A stretch of DNA of 64,000 nt. Origin: Brachycybe producta. Its lineage: Eukaryota > Arthropoda > Diplopoda > Playtdesmida > Andrognathidae. This document shows, in pieces, positions 20,301 through 31,800 of the stretch. Below the pieces are notes generated by a model. It searched no databases and was not told the origin of the DNA. It saw only the letters and a list, made by a program, of their open reading frames with translations. The translations under genes were made by a program, and so were the position numbers. How positions within the stretch are numbered: the stretch's first letter is position 1; the number at the start of each line of letters is the position of its first letter. The stretch covers positions 1 through 64,000 of the forward strand of contig JAUPFP010000006.1 in the NCBI GenBank assembly GCA_036925085.1, given 5' to 3'.

Positions 20301-23300
20301 GGTTGCAAACGACTTCATCGGGTACTGAAATCTGGAGATGAGAAATAGCAAAACAATTTCTCGTATCACTCATTGGTTCTTTTTTATGATTATTTAAGTA
20401 TGATGAGCCGTGACAAGGAGGAGGCCGAGACGCTGAGGCTAGCGAAAGAGGCCGAAGAAGAAAAAGCCATGTATTCGGTTAGTTAAGCTCGTTTTCAAAC
20501 AGCTCATTACTCGAACTTTCGTTTTTTTTTTTTCGCATTTTAGAAGTAATAAGTGAGAAATAGAAAGTTTATTAGAAACTAGAAGTGTAACGCAATCACA
20601 TAATAGTGTGATCATTTTGATATCTTTCAAAATAAACTTTTTATGGCCAAAAATTTAATGATTAAACTTATTTTTGTGATGACTTTTGATTCAACTTGAA
20701 ATGTGACTTTCAGAAGTAGACATTAAGAAACTAGAAGAGTAATTATATATTGTTATCTTTAAAAATAAACTTTTTATAATAAATTTCTGTTATCAAATAG
20801 ACTAACGAGAGTTTGAGAGGTGTTGACGCTTTAAAATCACCTTTAAGTGATTTATTTACTCTTCTAGTCTTTAAAACACTTTCAATTTCTTCTTTCTAGA
20901 ATGCAAAATAAGCGGAGTTCTCTAGTCTTATTTTAATTTTTCGTTTATATATTTTTGCATTGACAACTTATAAAAAAAAACATTCCTTCTACTTCTCAGG
21001 GACGTAAATCGAGACGAGAACGAAGAGCATTTCGCGAGAAGAAACTTCAAGGGCGCAAAATCAGTCCTCCCAGGTCTGTAAGCGTCAAAATAATTCAAAA
21101 AAGATCAATTTGTTTAATATTCATCGTTATCTTCTCTGTCGATAGTTATGCAGCTAGACAAAGCCCAACGTACAATCCTTACAGAAGGTTAAAACCTGAC
21201 GAGCCGTTATATAGAAACGAGAACCACATTTCTTTAATTAAAGTTCGTAAAAACTCTTACGTTATAGATCAAAATCGACTTCTCGATCGAGATCAAAAAG
21301 TCCTATGGATGCCGGAAAAATAACTTACATAACGAGTTTTGGTGGAGACGCATCGGACGATAGCGGATCGGAAAAGAACAAATGGAGATCTACTTTTGTA
21401 GGTGCTGGTATTGTTACAAGTTCCGAATCGTCGCTGTCGCTCTTGTCGAAAGAAAACAGTAATCGAAAGGAGAAAAACAGATCGGCCGTCACATCGTCGT
21501 CATCTCGATCGCGTAATTCTGGCAACAACAGATCGTCTCGAAGGACAAGAAGCCGGTCGGTCTTTCGATTTGCTACCATATCTTTTAAAGAGTTTTAAAT
21601 CATAATATTGCCGAAACAGGTCTCGATCTCGGTCTAGAAGCCGTTCTCGAGGCCGTAGAAGTTACAGAAGGTCTCCTCGTCGTAGAAGTTATCATCGGTC
21701 ACGTAGTCGATCGCCAATTTATTCGAGATCGAGGACTTCGATTCGTCGTGGATCATCTTCTAGTTCGAGATCGTCGTCATCGTCATCTTTACGGAAGTCG
21801 TCGCCATCTTCGAGGTCACGTTCCTTCGATTCTTCTCGTTCTAGGAGGTCGTCTACGAGATCTTCTTCAAGATCCGAAAGTCGTAATAGAACAAATAGGA
21901 GATCATCGTCTAGGAGGTAAAAAGAAAACGTCTCTTCGTCTTTAAGATTCATCATTGAAAATCTATCGACTCCACCAGAGTCATGCGTGAAACTGTCAAT
22001 TTTGCATTACCGAAGTTGCTCAACTAGCTCTAGCAACCAAACCACAATTCGAAACGTCGTGAAATTTAGTATAAGTATAAAATAAAAGTCCCATTTGAAT
22101 ATCGCAACCAAAATGACCTTAATACTTGGCCACAACATTAAAGAAGCAATTGCAACTTCAACTATTGTTCAAAACACAATTTGAAGAAAGATTTGTAGTT
22201 AGAATCGAGACCATGTTTTTGGAAACTTCAGGTTTGAGGCTCTTGAGAGACTTTTTTTGTGTTTTTTTTTTCCAGATCAAGGTCTCGTTCGAGAACACCG
22301 AGAACATCGAGTCGTAGTTCGCCTCCGTCTTCGTTAGGTATCACATCGAATCAGTCCAGTAGTACGGCCGCTTCTTCTGCCGTACAGGGAATTCCTCGTT
22401 ATTATGGTCGACGTCGCGAACAGAATCGTGATTCGAGTCGTTCGGAAAAGAGTAGCGACAGCGAGGAAGATGACGAACGAAACAAATCGATGCAGCAATC
22501 CATGGCATCTAAGTAACTTAATATAAAAACTTTTATTGCCAGTTTCTTCTTCTTCTTCTAAACTTCTGTTTGTTTTTGTTTTGTTTTAAGTAGGACTCAC
22601 AGTAGCGCTGGTAAAGCAGTTCTTGGATTCAAAGTCAGTAAGAATCTAATGCTGTTTTCCAAGAAATAACCTGTCGTATTTTATCCACGATTTAAACAAA
22701 AAAAACTTCAGAAAATAGACTTTTTTTTTGCTTCTTTCATTTTAAGTTTCGTTTTTCTTCTTTTGTTTCGATGTTGCACTTGATCTTTCACCACAAATTC
22801 TGTGTTTACGATTATCTTTCGTTACGAGTAAAAAGTTCTAAATGAAAAATCGAAATGAACGAAGCAGAAAGTCCATTTAAAATATCAAAATTCAGATATG
22901 AAAAACTGAAATTCTTCCCATTTTTTTTTTCAAATAATAATTAAAATCAACCGTATTTGGGTTAGAAATTTCCGCAGAATTTGTAAATCTTTCATTCGAA
23001 ACTATTTCAGGGACAGAAGCTGACTCCTCAAGAAAGACTTAAACGTAAAATGCAAGCGGCGTTAAACCGACAATGTGAGAACCACTTTAAATTTAAAACA
23101 TAACTAACAATTATTGTTGTTGTTTTTGCTAAGTTTTTTTTATTTTTTTAGCTAAATTAATAAATTTGGTTAATGGTCTGATTACGAAAATGCGCCGAAG
23201 ACTCAAGTCACATAGATAAAACTTTAAATCTGACCCGAATTCATAAATACAAAGGTTTAAAATTCCAAAAAAAAAATCAATTTCATTAAATTGCAACAGT

Positions 23301-26300
23301 TTAGAGGAGATAAAGTCATAAAATTGTGACAATCGTACCTTATACCGTCACATTCCTTGTGTGCTTATGTACACTCCAGGCAATGGCAGTATTATGACAA
23401 CAATTGCCATAATTATATTTTTGTAATGATTTGTTTTTGTGACTGTTACAAGGTTATGCGCTAGATATGACAATTTACACCCAGGATGCTGGAAAAAACA
23501 ATTCATATCTTTAAAAAGAAACTTTTCTTTTATCGCATTCTCGTTTTTAACCCCAACAATTGAACTACCCAGGTAGTTTTAAAGTGTAAACGTCTCTCTG
23601 AAACTCTTGGTTTTATATTCAGTCTTTCCATAGGCAAAATTAAGAGAAACTGGAAAGTGTTTTAGAAACTAGAAGGGAAAAAGCTCAATCACTTTTAAGG
23701 TTATTTTTTCTTGTAAAAAATTAAGCTTTTAAAAATATTCTTTACTTAAAATAAAGAATATTTTTTTTAAAAATTTATGTCTATCAAAAGTTTATTTTGA
23801 AAGATATCGACGTGATAATCATTAATATTAAGTGAGTCAGTTACCCCGTTCTAGTTAGTTCTAAACTTCTGAAATGCAGACAAACCAGAGTTCAATAATT
23901 AATTACCTGTTCGTAAAACATCTTCATTTCAACATTATGGAAATCATTCGAGTATTTAATTACGAGTTCATTTGCCCCCCTTCACCCTTTAGAACCGCTA
24001 GAGTAAACTTAGCAAAAAAACTAATAATAATCAGTTACGCACTAGTTAAAACTTGATCGTTTAAGAAAACCTATCGCTAAAACGAATAAAATATCATTTT
24101 CATTATAGATAAAGCTGATAAGAAAGCTGAACAACGCAAGATGGAAAAACAGGAACAAGAAAGATTGGTAATATAACAATCCTGAGACCGGCTTACACAC
24201 ATAATCAATTCTGGCTTATCCATTCGTGGCTTTTTAAAGCTGCAATTGATCATGTCGCACCTCGGCTGGAAGAGTGGCACAATTAAAAAAAAAGCATTTT
24301 TTGGGGGACAAATTGAGTTTAAAGTTAAGAGAGGATTCATGGCTTACTTTGCTGAGCTTTTCAAGTGCAAAAACCATTTTAACTATTTCACAATATCGGT
24401 TTATTTGGCTCCTCTACAATAGGTTGAGATAAAAAAAATGCAACTTTAAACTCATTTTCCCAAAAATTCTCCAATTTACGCTTTACTCAACGATCTGCTT
24501 GGCTAGAAGTCCTCTTCAATCTTTGAATTGAACTTGATTGTGTGTCTCGTAGATGGACAATCTTTGCAGCATATAAACATAAGCCTATATTGAAAATATG
24601 GGAAAATGATGGGAAAATGAGAACAGTTGGTTAAAAAGAGAAAAACTTAGGCTCTCCCAACATAGCGAAATGCTTTTAATTTCAAGGACTATTATGCCAA
24701 GATGGACAAGCTAGAAGCCCTAAGGCCGGGTTATGCACGTTCAGTCTAGACTTGACAATCCAAAAAAACGATAAATCTTGTGTGTAGTATATTTAGTACA
24801 TTCATTTCAACTTTTATTGCCTTTCAATCTTGGCTCAAATGATAAGTTAAGCCAGAAATCCACTTTAATCTTTGTATTTAACTTAAGAAAAACTTGATGG
24901 TGTGTGGTTTTGGATGGATGAAAATTAGCAATTAGCTAAAAAGAGAAAGCTCTCAACTCAAATACCATAATATTAAATAAAAAAACAAGGAGAATAAGAC
25001 AGAAATGTTTTTAAACGATTTACACGTTTTTAACGATTAAAAAGCCAGGATGGACAAGTCAGAATTGATCGTGTGTCTATACCCGGTTTTAGAATTTTAA
25101 CGAGAAACATAAAAAAATCTGTTGGTAATTTTGAACGAAATTTTTTCTCTCCTCCTTAACTGTTTTTAATTCATTTTGTAATCGTAGGACCGTGAGGAAG
25201 AGCTCAGGGAATTGGCGATACGACTTCGCCGAAGGTAACAAATTAAAAAAACCTCTCACTCTCTCTCTCTCACCCACTTTCTTGCACACACGAGACGTAA
25301 ACACGGCTTCTAAACAGTATTTATCTTAAGTTACAACCAAGTTTCTCAACATTCCTTTTTTTGTGTGTGTCTTTTTTTCTCCTCAATCTCTTGAGAAGGT
25401 TGAAAACTAAAGAGAAATGAGACCGAGCTTAACTTATTTTTTTTACACTAAATAGATCAGACATTTAATTTGCAGCCTAGCGACATGCATAAGAAGAACT
25501 TTTTTTCTCCAAGAAGAAGAAAAAAAGGGAAGGAGAGACACCGAAAAGCCTCGAAACACCCACTTTTTTGCTTCCCAAGATAGTTTTTTCGACAAACTTT
25601 TAAACTTTCAAGATGCCTTTCTCGTGGGGGTTTTTTTTTCAATCAAAGACTCCCACTTTTAAGCAAATTAATGCAAAAATAAACAGTGTAGAAAGAAGAA
25701 AAAAACTTCATGCGTGTGGAACTTAGCTGATAAAACACCATGTGTTTAGTAGATGATAGAAAAAAAAAAGATTCTCCTCCTCGGGCTCGAAAGAGTTTAC
25801 GAAAAAACTCATCCGTACATGAAAAAAGGGTGGAAAGAGGGCTTTGGAGTTTCTTTGGTTACTTCTCAAAGAAACCTCTCACAACCCCCCCCCACCCACC
25901 TTCGTTCTTCTTCCGAATCTCCGTGTTAAGAACCGTATATGCAAATTAGTCGCATCAGGGGCTCAAATCTCGAAAGTTTCTCGAGTGTGTTTTTGTCGTC
26001 TTAAGTTTTTCTGACGAAGACGCTTCTTTTTTCTAGTCATCATCATCATCAGTGTAAAATAGAGAGAAAAAAAAAGGATCTGTTTACTCGAAATAGATCA
26101 TCCACGGTCTTTTTTAATTGAGTGTCTTTCTCTTTTTTGACGATGATGATCGGAGTTTCTTCGTTAGTTTAAATGTGTGTAACGCTTGCTTGTTTTTTAA
26201 TTTCTTCTTAAAAAGTCCACAAGAGGCTCATTTTTTTCTGTCTTATCTTTGTTTGCATTTGCGTTAATACGAAAGAGAAAATGTACAGAACAACATTTTT

Positions 26301-28103
26301 TTTTTATGTATGAAGCTTTTAAAACTTCATTGTTTAAAGTAAAAAAAAATAGAAAAATCGAGTGATAAAAACAAGATTCTCTTTTTTTGCGGAGGGTTTT
26401 GTATCTACGAACATTTTTTTTTGTTCAAGTTTTAAGGGGGATTTAATTGTTGGTCTTTCTAGAAAAAAAAAGAAAGAGAGAGAGAGAGAGAGACCTACCA
26501 AAAAAAAAAATTGCTCGTAACGCAGCAAGAAACCTTCGAGATTGATTTTCATGTCACTAATTAATGTGAAGTAAAAAGCAATCGCTTTGCTTTTCATTAT
26601 GTATATATATATATATAAAAAAGGAACCTCTACGAGAGTGGAGAAGTGTAGACAAAAGCCTTAAGATTATGGTAGAAAACATGTAGAAAAAAAAAATCGA
26701 TAATTAGAAAAAAGAAAAGCCGAGAGAGAGATATTTGAACGTCGAGAAATCTTATTCAAAGGTTTTTTTTGTTGTTGTCATCTTCTAATTCTGAAAACAC
26801 GAAAACAAGCTAGTAAACAAATCCGAAACAAATTATAATCAAGTAAAAAAAAAACCGAACTAGAGAAAGAGTATTTTTTTATATATAAAATTCTTCGTCA
26901 TTCAAAGATCATTTTACAACTTTTGTCTTCAAAAAGATGATGATGATGAACAAAAAAAAAACAACTTTGAAAAGATAAATGTAATAAAGAAGTTTTAATT
27001 TGATTAAGGTAGTTTTAAAGTGTAAACGCCCCTCTTCTCTGGAACTATTTTTGGTTATTATGTTTTTTAGAAGCAAAAATGACGAGAGAAGCTTTAAAAG
27101 TGTTTTAGAAACTAGAAAGAAGGCTAGCTAAATCAATTCAGGATATTCTCATGTTTTGATATCTTTCAAAATAAACTTTTTATAGATACAAATCGAAAAA
27201 AATGTCGTCTGGTTACACAGTTGTGTTATTTTCAAACTCACATAAAAAGTTTATTTTGAAAGATATCAAAACATGAGAATACCCTCTAAATGTCAAATAT
27301 TTCAAATTAAGCTTTCTATCTCAATTTGAAAATAACAGAACTTTATGCTAAGATGATTGTTTTTTTAAATTTTTTTTCTAAGAAAATTTAAATAAAGTTT
27401 ATTTTGAAAGATAATGAACATGAAAATGTGTTTTAAGCTATTTTTAAAGTCCAATCTAACTGTGATTATTTTGTCTTAAATGTGTTTTAGAAACTAGAAG
27501 GATAGTTCAAATCACTTGTGCTTTTTTTTTCATGGTTTTGATATCTTTCAAAGTAAGCTTTTTATGTCAGTTTCAAAATGACCCAACCCTAAGCCAACGA
27601 TATTTTCTTATATTTTATCAATAAAAAGTTTATTTTAAAACATATCAAGATGTGAAGTGATTCAGCTACCCCTTCTAGTTTATAAAACACTTCCAATTTC
27701 TCCTTTAGTGTTGCTTCTAGAATATCCAAGAGTTTCCATTGCAAATGAGCAGTTCATAAACCAATCTTTATTAAAATTTAATTTTTCTTTGCTGTACACA
27801 CACACACACACACAGAGAACGAGAGAGACGCCATCGAAGACGAGAAAGTCACCGAGAAAGGTCCGAAGATAGTCGTCGAAGTCGGAGTTATAGCAGAAGT
27901 CGAAGTAGCTCTCGATCGTCTTCGTCGTCTCGATCGAAATCATCGCAGAGTCGCAGTCGAAGCCGAAGTCCTAGTACTACACCACCGACTACTACGTCTC
28001 GTAGTGTCCGAAGGTATAAATTTTAACGAACTCGATACTCGTAACTTCTTAATAACTTTACTGTTTGTTTGTTTTTTGCAGTGACAGTCGCACTCGGAAC
28101 TGA
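17387..28103 (+). CDS. CLASRP: CLASRP (SWAP2/SFRS16) orthologue, CLK4-associating SR-related protein
   Basis: Nuclear RS-domain protein; the vertebrate form binds the kinase CLK4 and affects alternative splicing. Exons: 17387-17485, 19353-19450, 19532-19633, 19718-19800, 20003-20321, 20399-20477, 21000-21073, 21146-21187, 21268-21555, 21620-21916, 22276-22512, 22591-22633, 23011-23074, 24109-24167, 25188-25234, 27816-28013 and 28082-28103. They total 2151 nt and all join in frame, giving 716 aa (human about 674). The start MWHEARKQEKKIRGMMVDYK matches the family N-terminus. The block NMMPWQG...DRFDGRAHLD, an acidic stretch (about 175-205), RDKEEAE, GRKISPPSYA, GKITYITSFGG (about 312-322), RS repeats (to about 572), LTPQERLKRKMQAALNRQYK (about 591-610) and a C-terminal RS tail follow. 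Introns 1, 6, 13, 14 and 15 are loaded with repeats. Confidence 0.95.
17766..18125. mobile_element. CLASRP: Inverted-repeat element (TCACACATGCTG family), intron 1 of CLASRP
   Basis: The left end TTCACACACGCTGAAAAACA is inverted at the right end as TTTTTTTCAGCATGTGTGAT. Related ends occur at 41949-42162 and, more worn, near 48450. An internal part (17880-18070, GGACGCCGCCGCC...TATTGGCT) has a relative at 18965-19115 on the far side of the minisatellite. Confidence 0.6.
18195..18835. repeat. CLASRP: 25-bp minisatellite with higher-order structure, intron 1 of CLASRP
   Basis: About 25 near-identical units of GCAGAAAATAGAAACAAATG plus GAAAA. The only common variant is GAAAC versus GAACC, and the order of the two types is regular (see findings). 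Degenerate units continue to about 18905. The unit length is not a multiple of three and there are no stops, so long false open readings arise on the minus strand. Confidence 0.95.
18965..19120. repeat. CLASRP: Diverged duplicate of 17880-18070
   Basis: Shares AAGGACATTGTTGA(A/G)TT, GAGCCT, ATGACGCCGCC, TATTGGCT and CAGATAAATAGAATT with the stretch before the minisatellite, so the array is flanked by two relatives of one element. Confidence 0.5.
20520..20930. mobile_element. CLASRP: Family-1 foldback element(s), intron 6 of CLASRP
   Basis: Two left arms (ATTAGAAACTAGAAGTG at 20570 and TAAGAAACTAGAAGAG at 20725) precede one right arm, ACTCTTCTAGTCTTTAAAAC (20858). It looks like one copy partly duplicated or inserted into another. 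Confidence 0.6.
23305..23505. repeat. CLASRP: Dispersed repeat (family 6), copy A, intron 13 of CLASRP
   Basis: Shares AAAATTGTGACAATC, GGCAGT, ATATGACAA-like words, TTGTAATGAT and AGATATGACAATTT in the same order with 51205-51390. Confidence 0.55.
23572..23902. mobile_element. CLASRP: Family-1 foldback element, intron 13 of CLASRP
   Basis: A long copy with outer ends: GGTAGTTTTAAAGTGTAAAC, GTGTTTTAGAAACTAGAAGG, then AAAAGTTTATTTTGAAAGAT, CCGTTCTAGTTAGTTCTAAA and AGAGTTCAATAATT. Confidence 0.7.
24188..25086. mobile_element. CLASRP: Large inverted-repeat element, intron 14 of CLASRP
   Basis: About 50 bases at each end are inverted copies: CCGGCTTACACACATAATCA at the left and TGATCGTGTGTCTATACCCGG at the right, with ATTCTGGCTTATCCATTC against GATGGACAAGTCAGAAT. 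A similar internal motif (GATGGACAAGCTAGAAG, then GGCCGGGTTATGCACG, about 24700-24745) suggests two elements side by side. No coding content. Confidence 0.65.
27007..27350. mobile_element. CLASRP: Family-1 foldback element, intron 15 of CLASRP
   Basis: The left side has GGTAGTTTTAAAGTGTAAAC, TTTTAGAAACTAGAAAG and GATATCTTTCAAAATAAAC. The right arm AAGTTTATTTTGAAAGATAT is followed by CAAAACATGAGAATACC. Confidence 0.7.
27480..27706. mobile_element. CLASRP: Family-1 foldback element, second copy in intron 15 of CLASRP
   Basis: GTGTTTTAGAAACTAGAAGG on the left, ACCCCTTCTAGTTTATAAAA on the right, with GATATCTTTCAAAGTAAGC and AAAAGTTTATTTTAAAACAT between. Confidence 0.7.
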
Positions 28104-30180
28104 CAGAGAGAAGAAAAGCCTTTGCGGTGTAATTTTCCTAATTTTGTTGTTGACAACGAAAATAATTATTTCAAATCTTTGATAAAAAAAAGTCATAGAT
28201 AAAACATAGTTCATTTTTTTTTGCTACAAAAAACATTATTTGCATATTTCGTTTTTTTTTCTATTAATTATCAAAACTAAGTTCAAATTACAGAACAATT
28301 TCTTCATTTATCTGGTTTAAATTTAGTTACAAAACTTCAAGTAATAGATTTCGTTGTTTTCTTTCTGTCTGTTAAAATCTAAGTTGTGTTCGTACTTCTC
28401 AAAAGTAAATATGTAAATCAATTGTTTTCGTGTAATTTTTGGCTTTAAAAAAATGATTATTAAGCACAAATTGAAAGATAAATTATTGCTTGTTATTAAT
28501 GTGGATATTTCATCATTAAAAGCATTTTTGCAGCATATTTTTAGTGTGTTTAGTCAACTGATCGTATAGTAGTTACGATCGTTAATTTATGAACAGTTGA
28601 TTTTCGAACTCTTGTGATTATATCTTTCAGAAGAGCAAAATTAAGAAACTAGAAGGGTTGTGCTCAATCACTCAATAGTATTTTCGTGTTGTTATCTTTC
28701 AAAATGAACCTTTTTATAGAAATTAATTAAATAGTATCGTCTGCTCATTTTCAAACTCAAATAAGGAGTTTAATTTTGAAAGATATCAATCAATATGAAA
28801 ATACTCCGTAAGTTGTGCTACTCTTCTAGTTTCTAAAACACATTGTAGTTTGTGTTCATTTTCTACCAGAAAGACAAGAATAATCAAGAGTTCGAGAGGC
28901 CCCGTTTACACTTTAAAACCGACTTAAGAGAAACTTGCTTTAAACTTCGCTAAAAAAAACTGCAAATAACTTTCGCAGCAAAACGTCCAGACTTCGCTAG
29001 CTTCGATTGCTATTAAAGAATATTTTAAAATATTCGGCCAATATTTCAACAGAAGTTTGGTCTGTCAGATTTTGTATTTATAATTGGTAAATTAATAACT
29101 TTTTCTAATAATAAAAATAGTAATTACTTTTTTTGTTTTAACCAATTTTATTTTTGTTCAAACTACTTAGAATTTGCGTTAATTATTCCTAACGACTTTT
29201 TTTTTTAAATGTTTTTGCATTTGATGATGTCAAACTTTCTCTGTCATCTGATTTGTAATTACTAATTAGAAAGCAATTGAAATGCTTTTGCAAAAATAAG
29301 CAATTGTAATTAGATTTTTCTGATGTAATTAATTACTTTTAAAAGTAATTTGTTAAAACGTGCCAAATTATTACTATATTAATAGAAAAGTTTTCTAACT
29401 TTAACTCTGTATTGGCGGCTTACAAACGCCAAAATGAACTTTCCACTCGCATGAAAAATGAAAATGCATTCAAAGTTCTTAAGATGGATTTGTTTATATG
29501 GAAACCCAAACACACCTTAATGAAAACCCTTCAGTAATATATTTTTCAAACAATTTCATATTATAGGACCCTAGTTTTACTTTTTACATATGCAAAATGT
29601 TGATAGAAAAATGATTTGGCACAAAAAGACCAAAAGGAATGAAGAAGAAGAAGAAAACCTTTTCATAAGTTATGAAAGCCAACAACAACAAAAAAAGGTT
29701 ACGGTGTGTGGTGAAAAGTGAATCCAAATGAATTTTTCATACTAGAAAATGTTTCTTTCGGTTAAAAGCAATACCGTGTTTTTTTGTGTCTTAATTGCCT
29801 AGCTACAAAAACTTGCATTTTATAAGATTTCTCTCTCTCTTTTCTTCTTTTACAATTTATACTATAAAAAAAGAGGGAAAGGGGGAGAGAGAGAGAGAGA
29901 CCCACCTTAAAAACTCACTCAAAGAACCATCATTTTTCATATACAATTTCTGATTTTTTTTTTCTATTTAAAGACATTTATAAAAAAAGAACTGAATTAC
30001 ACTAACATTTTTAGGATAGAAATATAAGAACTATGATAATTATTATGGATGAACCCAATGTAAAAAAAAACATTAATTAGTATTATGTATCTAATTACCA
30101 CAATTTTCTACCAAATCATTACAATTAAAAACTTTTTTTTCTTCAGTAAAAAAAAAGTTTGACTAATTTACAAATTAAGG
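28104..30180. other. CLASRP 3' flank and AT-rich intergenic sequence
   Basis: A family-1 foldback lies at 28575-28935. The rest shows no gene; ATTAAA at 28514 is the nearest poly(A)-like signal I see after the stop. GAAGAAGAA and GAGAGA short repeats lie near 29640 and 29885. Confidence 0.5.
28575..28935. mobile_element. Family-1 foldback element
   Basis: TTAAGAAACTAGAAGGG on the left and CTCTTCTAGTTTCTAAAACA on the right. Between them are GTTATCTTTCAAAATGAAC and TTTTGAAAGATATCAATC. Confidence 0.7.
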
Positions 30181-30189
30181 TTTTTTTTT

Positions 30190-30995
30190 CCTATAGTGAA
30201 AAAGTCTCCTTGGAGCAAAATTAATAAGAAACTAGTTATTTTAGAAACTAGAGGGGTAACTCAATCACTCAAGGGGTATTTTAATGTTGATATCTTTTAA
30301 AATAAACTTTTTAAGCTCATAGACTCTATGATCTAACTTGAAGCAGATGAGATTTTTTTTTAAAAGTTGGATTTTAATTTTTAATATTTTTCAAAATAAG
30401 ATTTTTATTTGAGTTTGAAATTGACCCAACTTTAATTTTGTTCTTCTGAAAGACAGGAATAATCAACAGTTCGAAAATCAGCATAATTCATTTTAAGGTG
30501 GTTTTAATGTTTTAAAAATATAAGAGAAACCTAAATGTGTAATAGAAACTAGAAGGGGTAGCTCGATCACGTAAGGTTAATTTCATGCTGATATTATCTT
30601 TTAAAATAAACTTTTTGTTTTAGAAAACAAAATATTCTGAAGAATATATTAATAATTCTGCATTTACAGAGAACAGCCATACATTATATACTATAAGTAA
30701 AAATTGAAAAGTGTTTTAGAAACTAGAACGGATAGTTTGAATCACTAAATTGTAATTTCATGTTGACATATCTTTCAAAATAAACTTTTTTTATAGACCA
30801 AAAATTAAAAAATATCATCTGTTTAAAGTTGGATCATTTTCAAATTAACATAAAAAAGTTTATTTTAAAAGATATCAACATGAGCCACCCTTCTAGTTTC
30901 TAAAACACTTTCTAGTTTCTCTTAATTTTGCTCTTCTGAAAAACAAAAATAATTAATCAATTAATTCTGAAATCAGCTATTCAATAAACCAACTT
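30190..30995. mobile_element. Cluster of three family-1 foldback copies
   Basis: Left arms start at about 30231 (ACTAGTTATTTTAGAAACTAG), 30538 (TAATAGAAACTAGAAGG) and 30712 (GTGTTTTAGAAACTAGAACG). Only the last has a full right arm, CACCCTTCTAGTTTCTAAAA near 30887. The first two look truncated. Confidence 0.65.
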
Positions 30996-31020
30996 AAATC
31001 CACATTTTTATAAAGCAAGG

Positions 31021-31470
31021 AAGGATTTTTGGGGCCCAATGTGTCCATTCATAGTGAAATGACCAATGACCAAGTGAGGCCCCCCTTCAGAACTCTCCCA
31101 CCAATTTCTGTCCATTCAGAAAAAGGCACGTGCCACACTACTGAAGGGCTCTCCCCCCACCCCTTGAAAACAACTTCGGGGTTAGTTTTTAGGGTTTGAA
31201 CCCCCCCCCCCCCCCCCCCTTTCTCTCTTTTTTAAAGATTCAAACTACCAATACAATGGTATTGAATGTAAGGGGTGGGGTGGAGGTCAACGGGGTAGTG
31301 AGGGAGAGATAGACAGAAAGAGAGAAAGTGGTCAAACAAGACAAACTCCTCCCCCTTCTAAACCCCTACAAATGAATTCATTGGATTAGCAACAAAAAAA
31401 TGTCTTAAGTTTATAGGTTGTTGCTTTATATGTAGATGGCACCACCAATGTTACATTCTTTTATGAGTTA
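31021..31470. other. Unclassified sequence with a poly-C run
   Basis: It has higher GC than the surroundings, C-rich runs (31090 and 31145), a homopolymer of about 19 C at 31201-31219 and purine-rich AGAGAG at 31305. No gene recognised. Confidence 0.5.
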
Positions 31471-31476
31471 TTAATA

Positions 31477-31800
31477 CGGTTCGGATTTTTATGCAAAATA
31501 ACAAGCAAATGTTTCTCAATCTGTGGCCCAAGTGCCAATTGTAATCATCATCATCATCATCATCTCTAATGGTGACGATGATGATCTCTTTCTAATAATG
31601 AAAAAAGCTGGTTAGAGGCTAGAACTCTTAGTTGACAACTGATAGTAACCAGACATCTAGCCTCTCTAACCAGCCCTTCTTTTTTTTATTAGAAAAAGCA
31701 TAATTGCAATTGTTCTAATGATGTTGATAAATAATTCACAATTGGCACTTGGGGGGCCACAAACTGAGAAACATTTCCTTTTTAATATTTTCCATAAAAT
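31477..31800. mobile_element. Family-2 foldback element
   Basis: It begins TCGGATTTTTATGCAAAATA. Inside are CTGTGGCCCAAGTGCCAATT, an ATC microsatellite and a very clear inner palindrome GCTGGTTAGAGGCTAGAAC / CTAGCCTCTCTAACCAGC. It ends ACTTGGGGGGCCACAAACTG and a worn terminal repeat. Confidence 0.75.

Larger units (their letters stand above)
25235..27815. other. CLASRP: Intron 15 of CLASRP: low-complexity stretch plus two family-1 copies
   Basis: From 25240 to 26990 it is rich in short A, T and GA runs with no recognisable element. A small open reading at 25740-25949 looks basic but matches nothing I know in CLASRP. Family-1 foldbacks follow at 27007-27350 and 27480-27706. The intron ends in a CA microsatellite (27797-27815). 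Confidence 0.6.

Noticed and set aside
25740-25949. Basic, RS-like short reading inside CLASRP intron 15
   Set aside because: No match to known CLASRP blocks and no convincing donor. Exons 15 and 16 join in frame without it.
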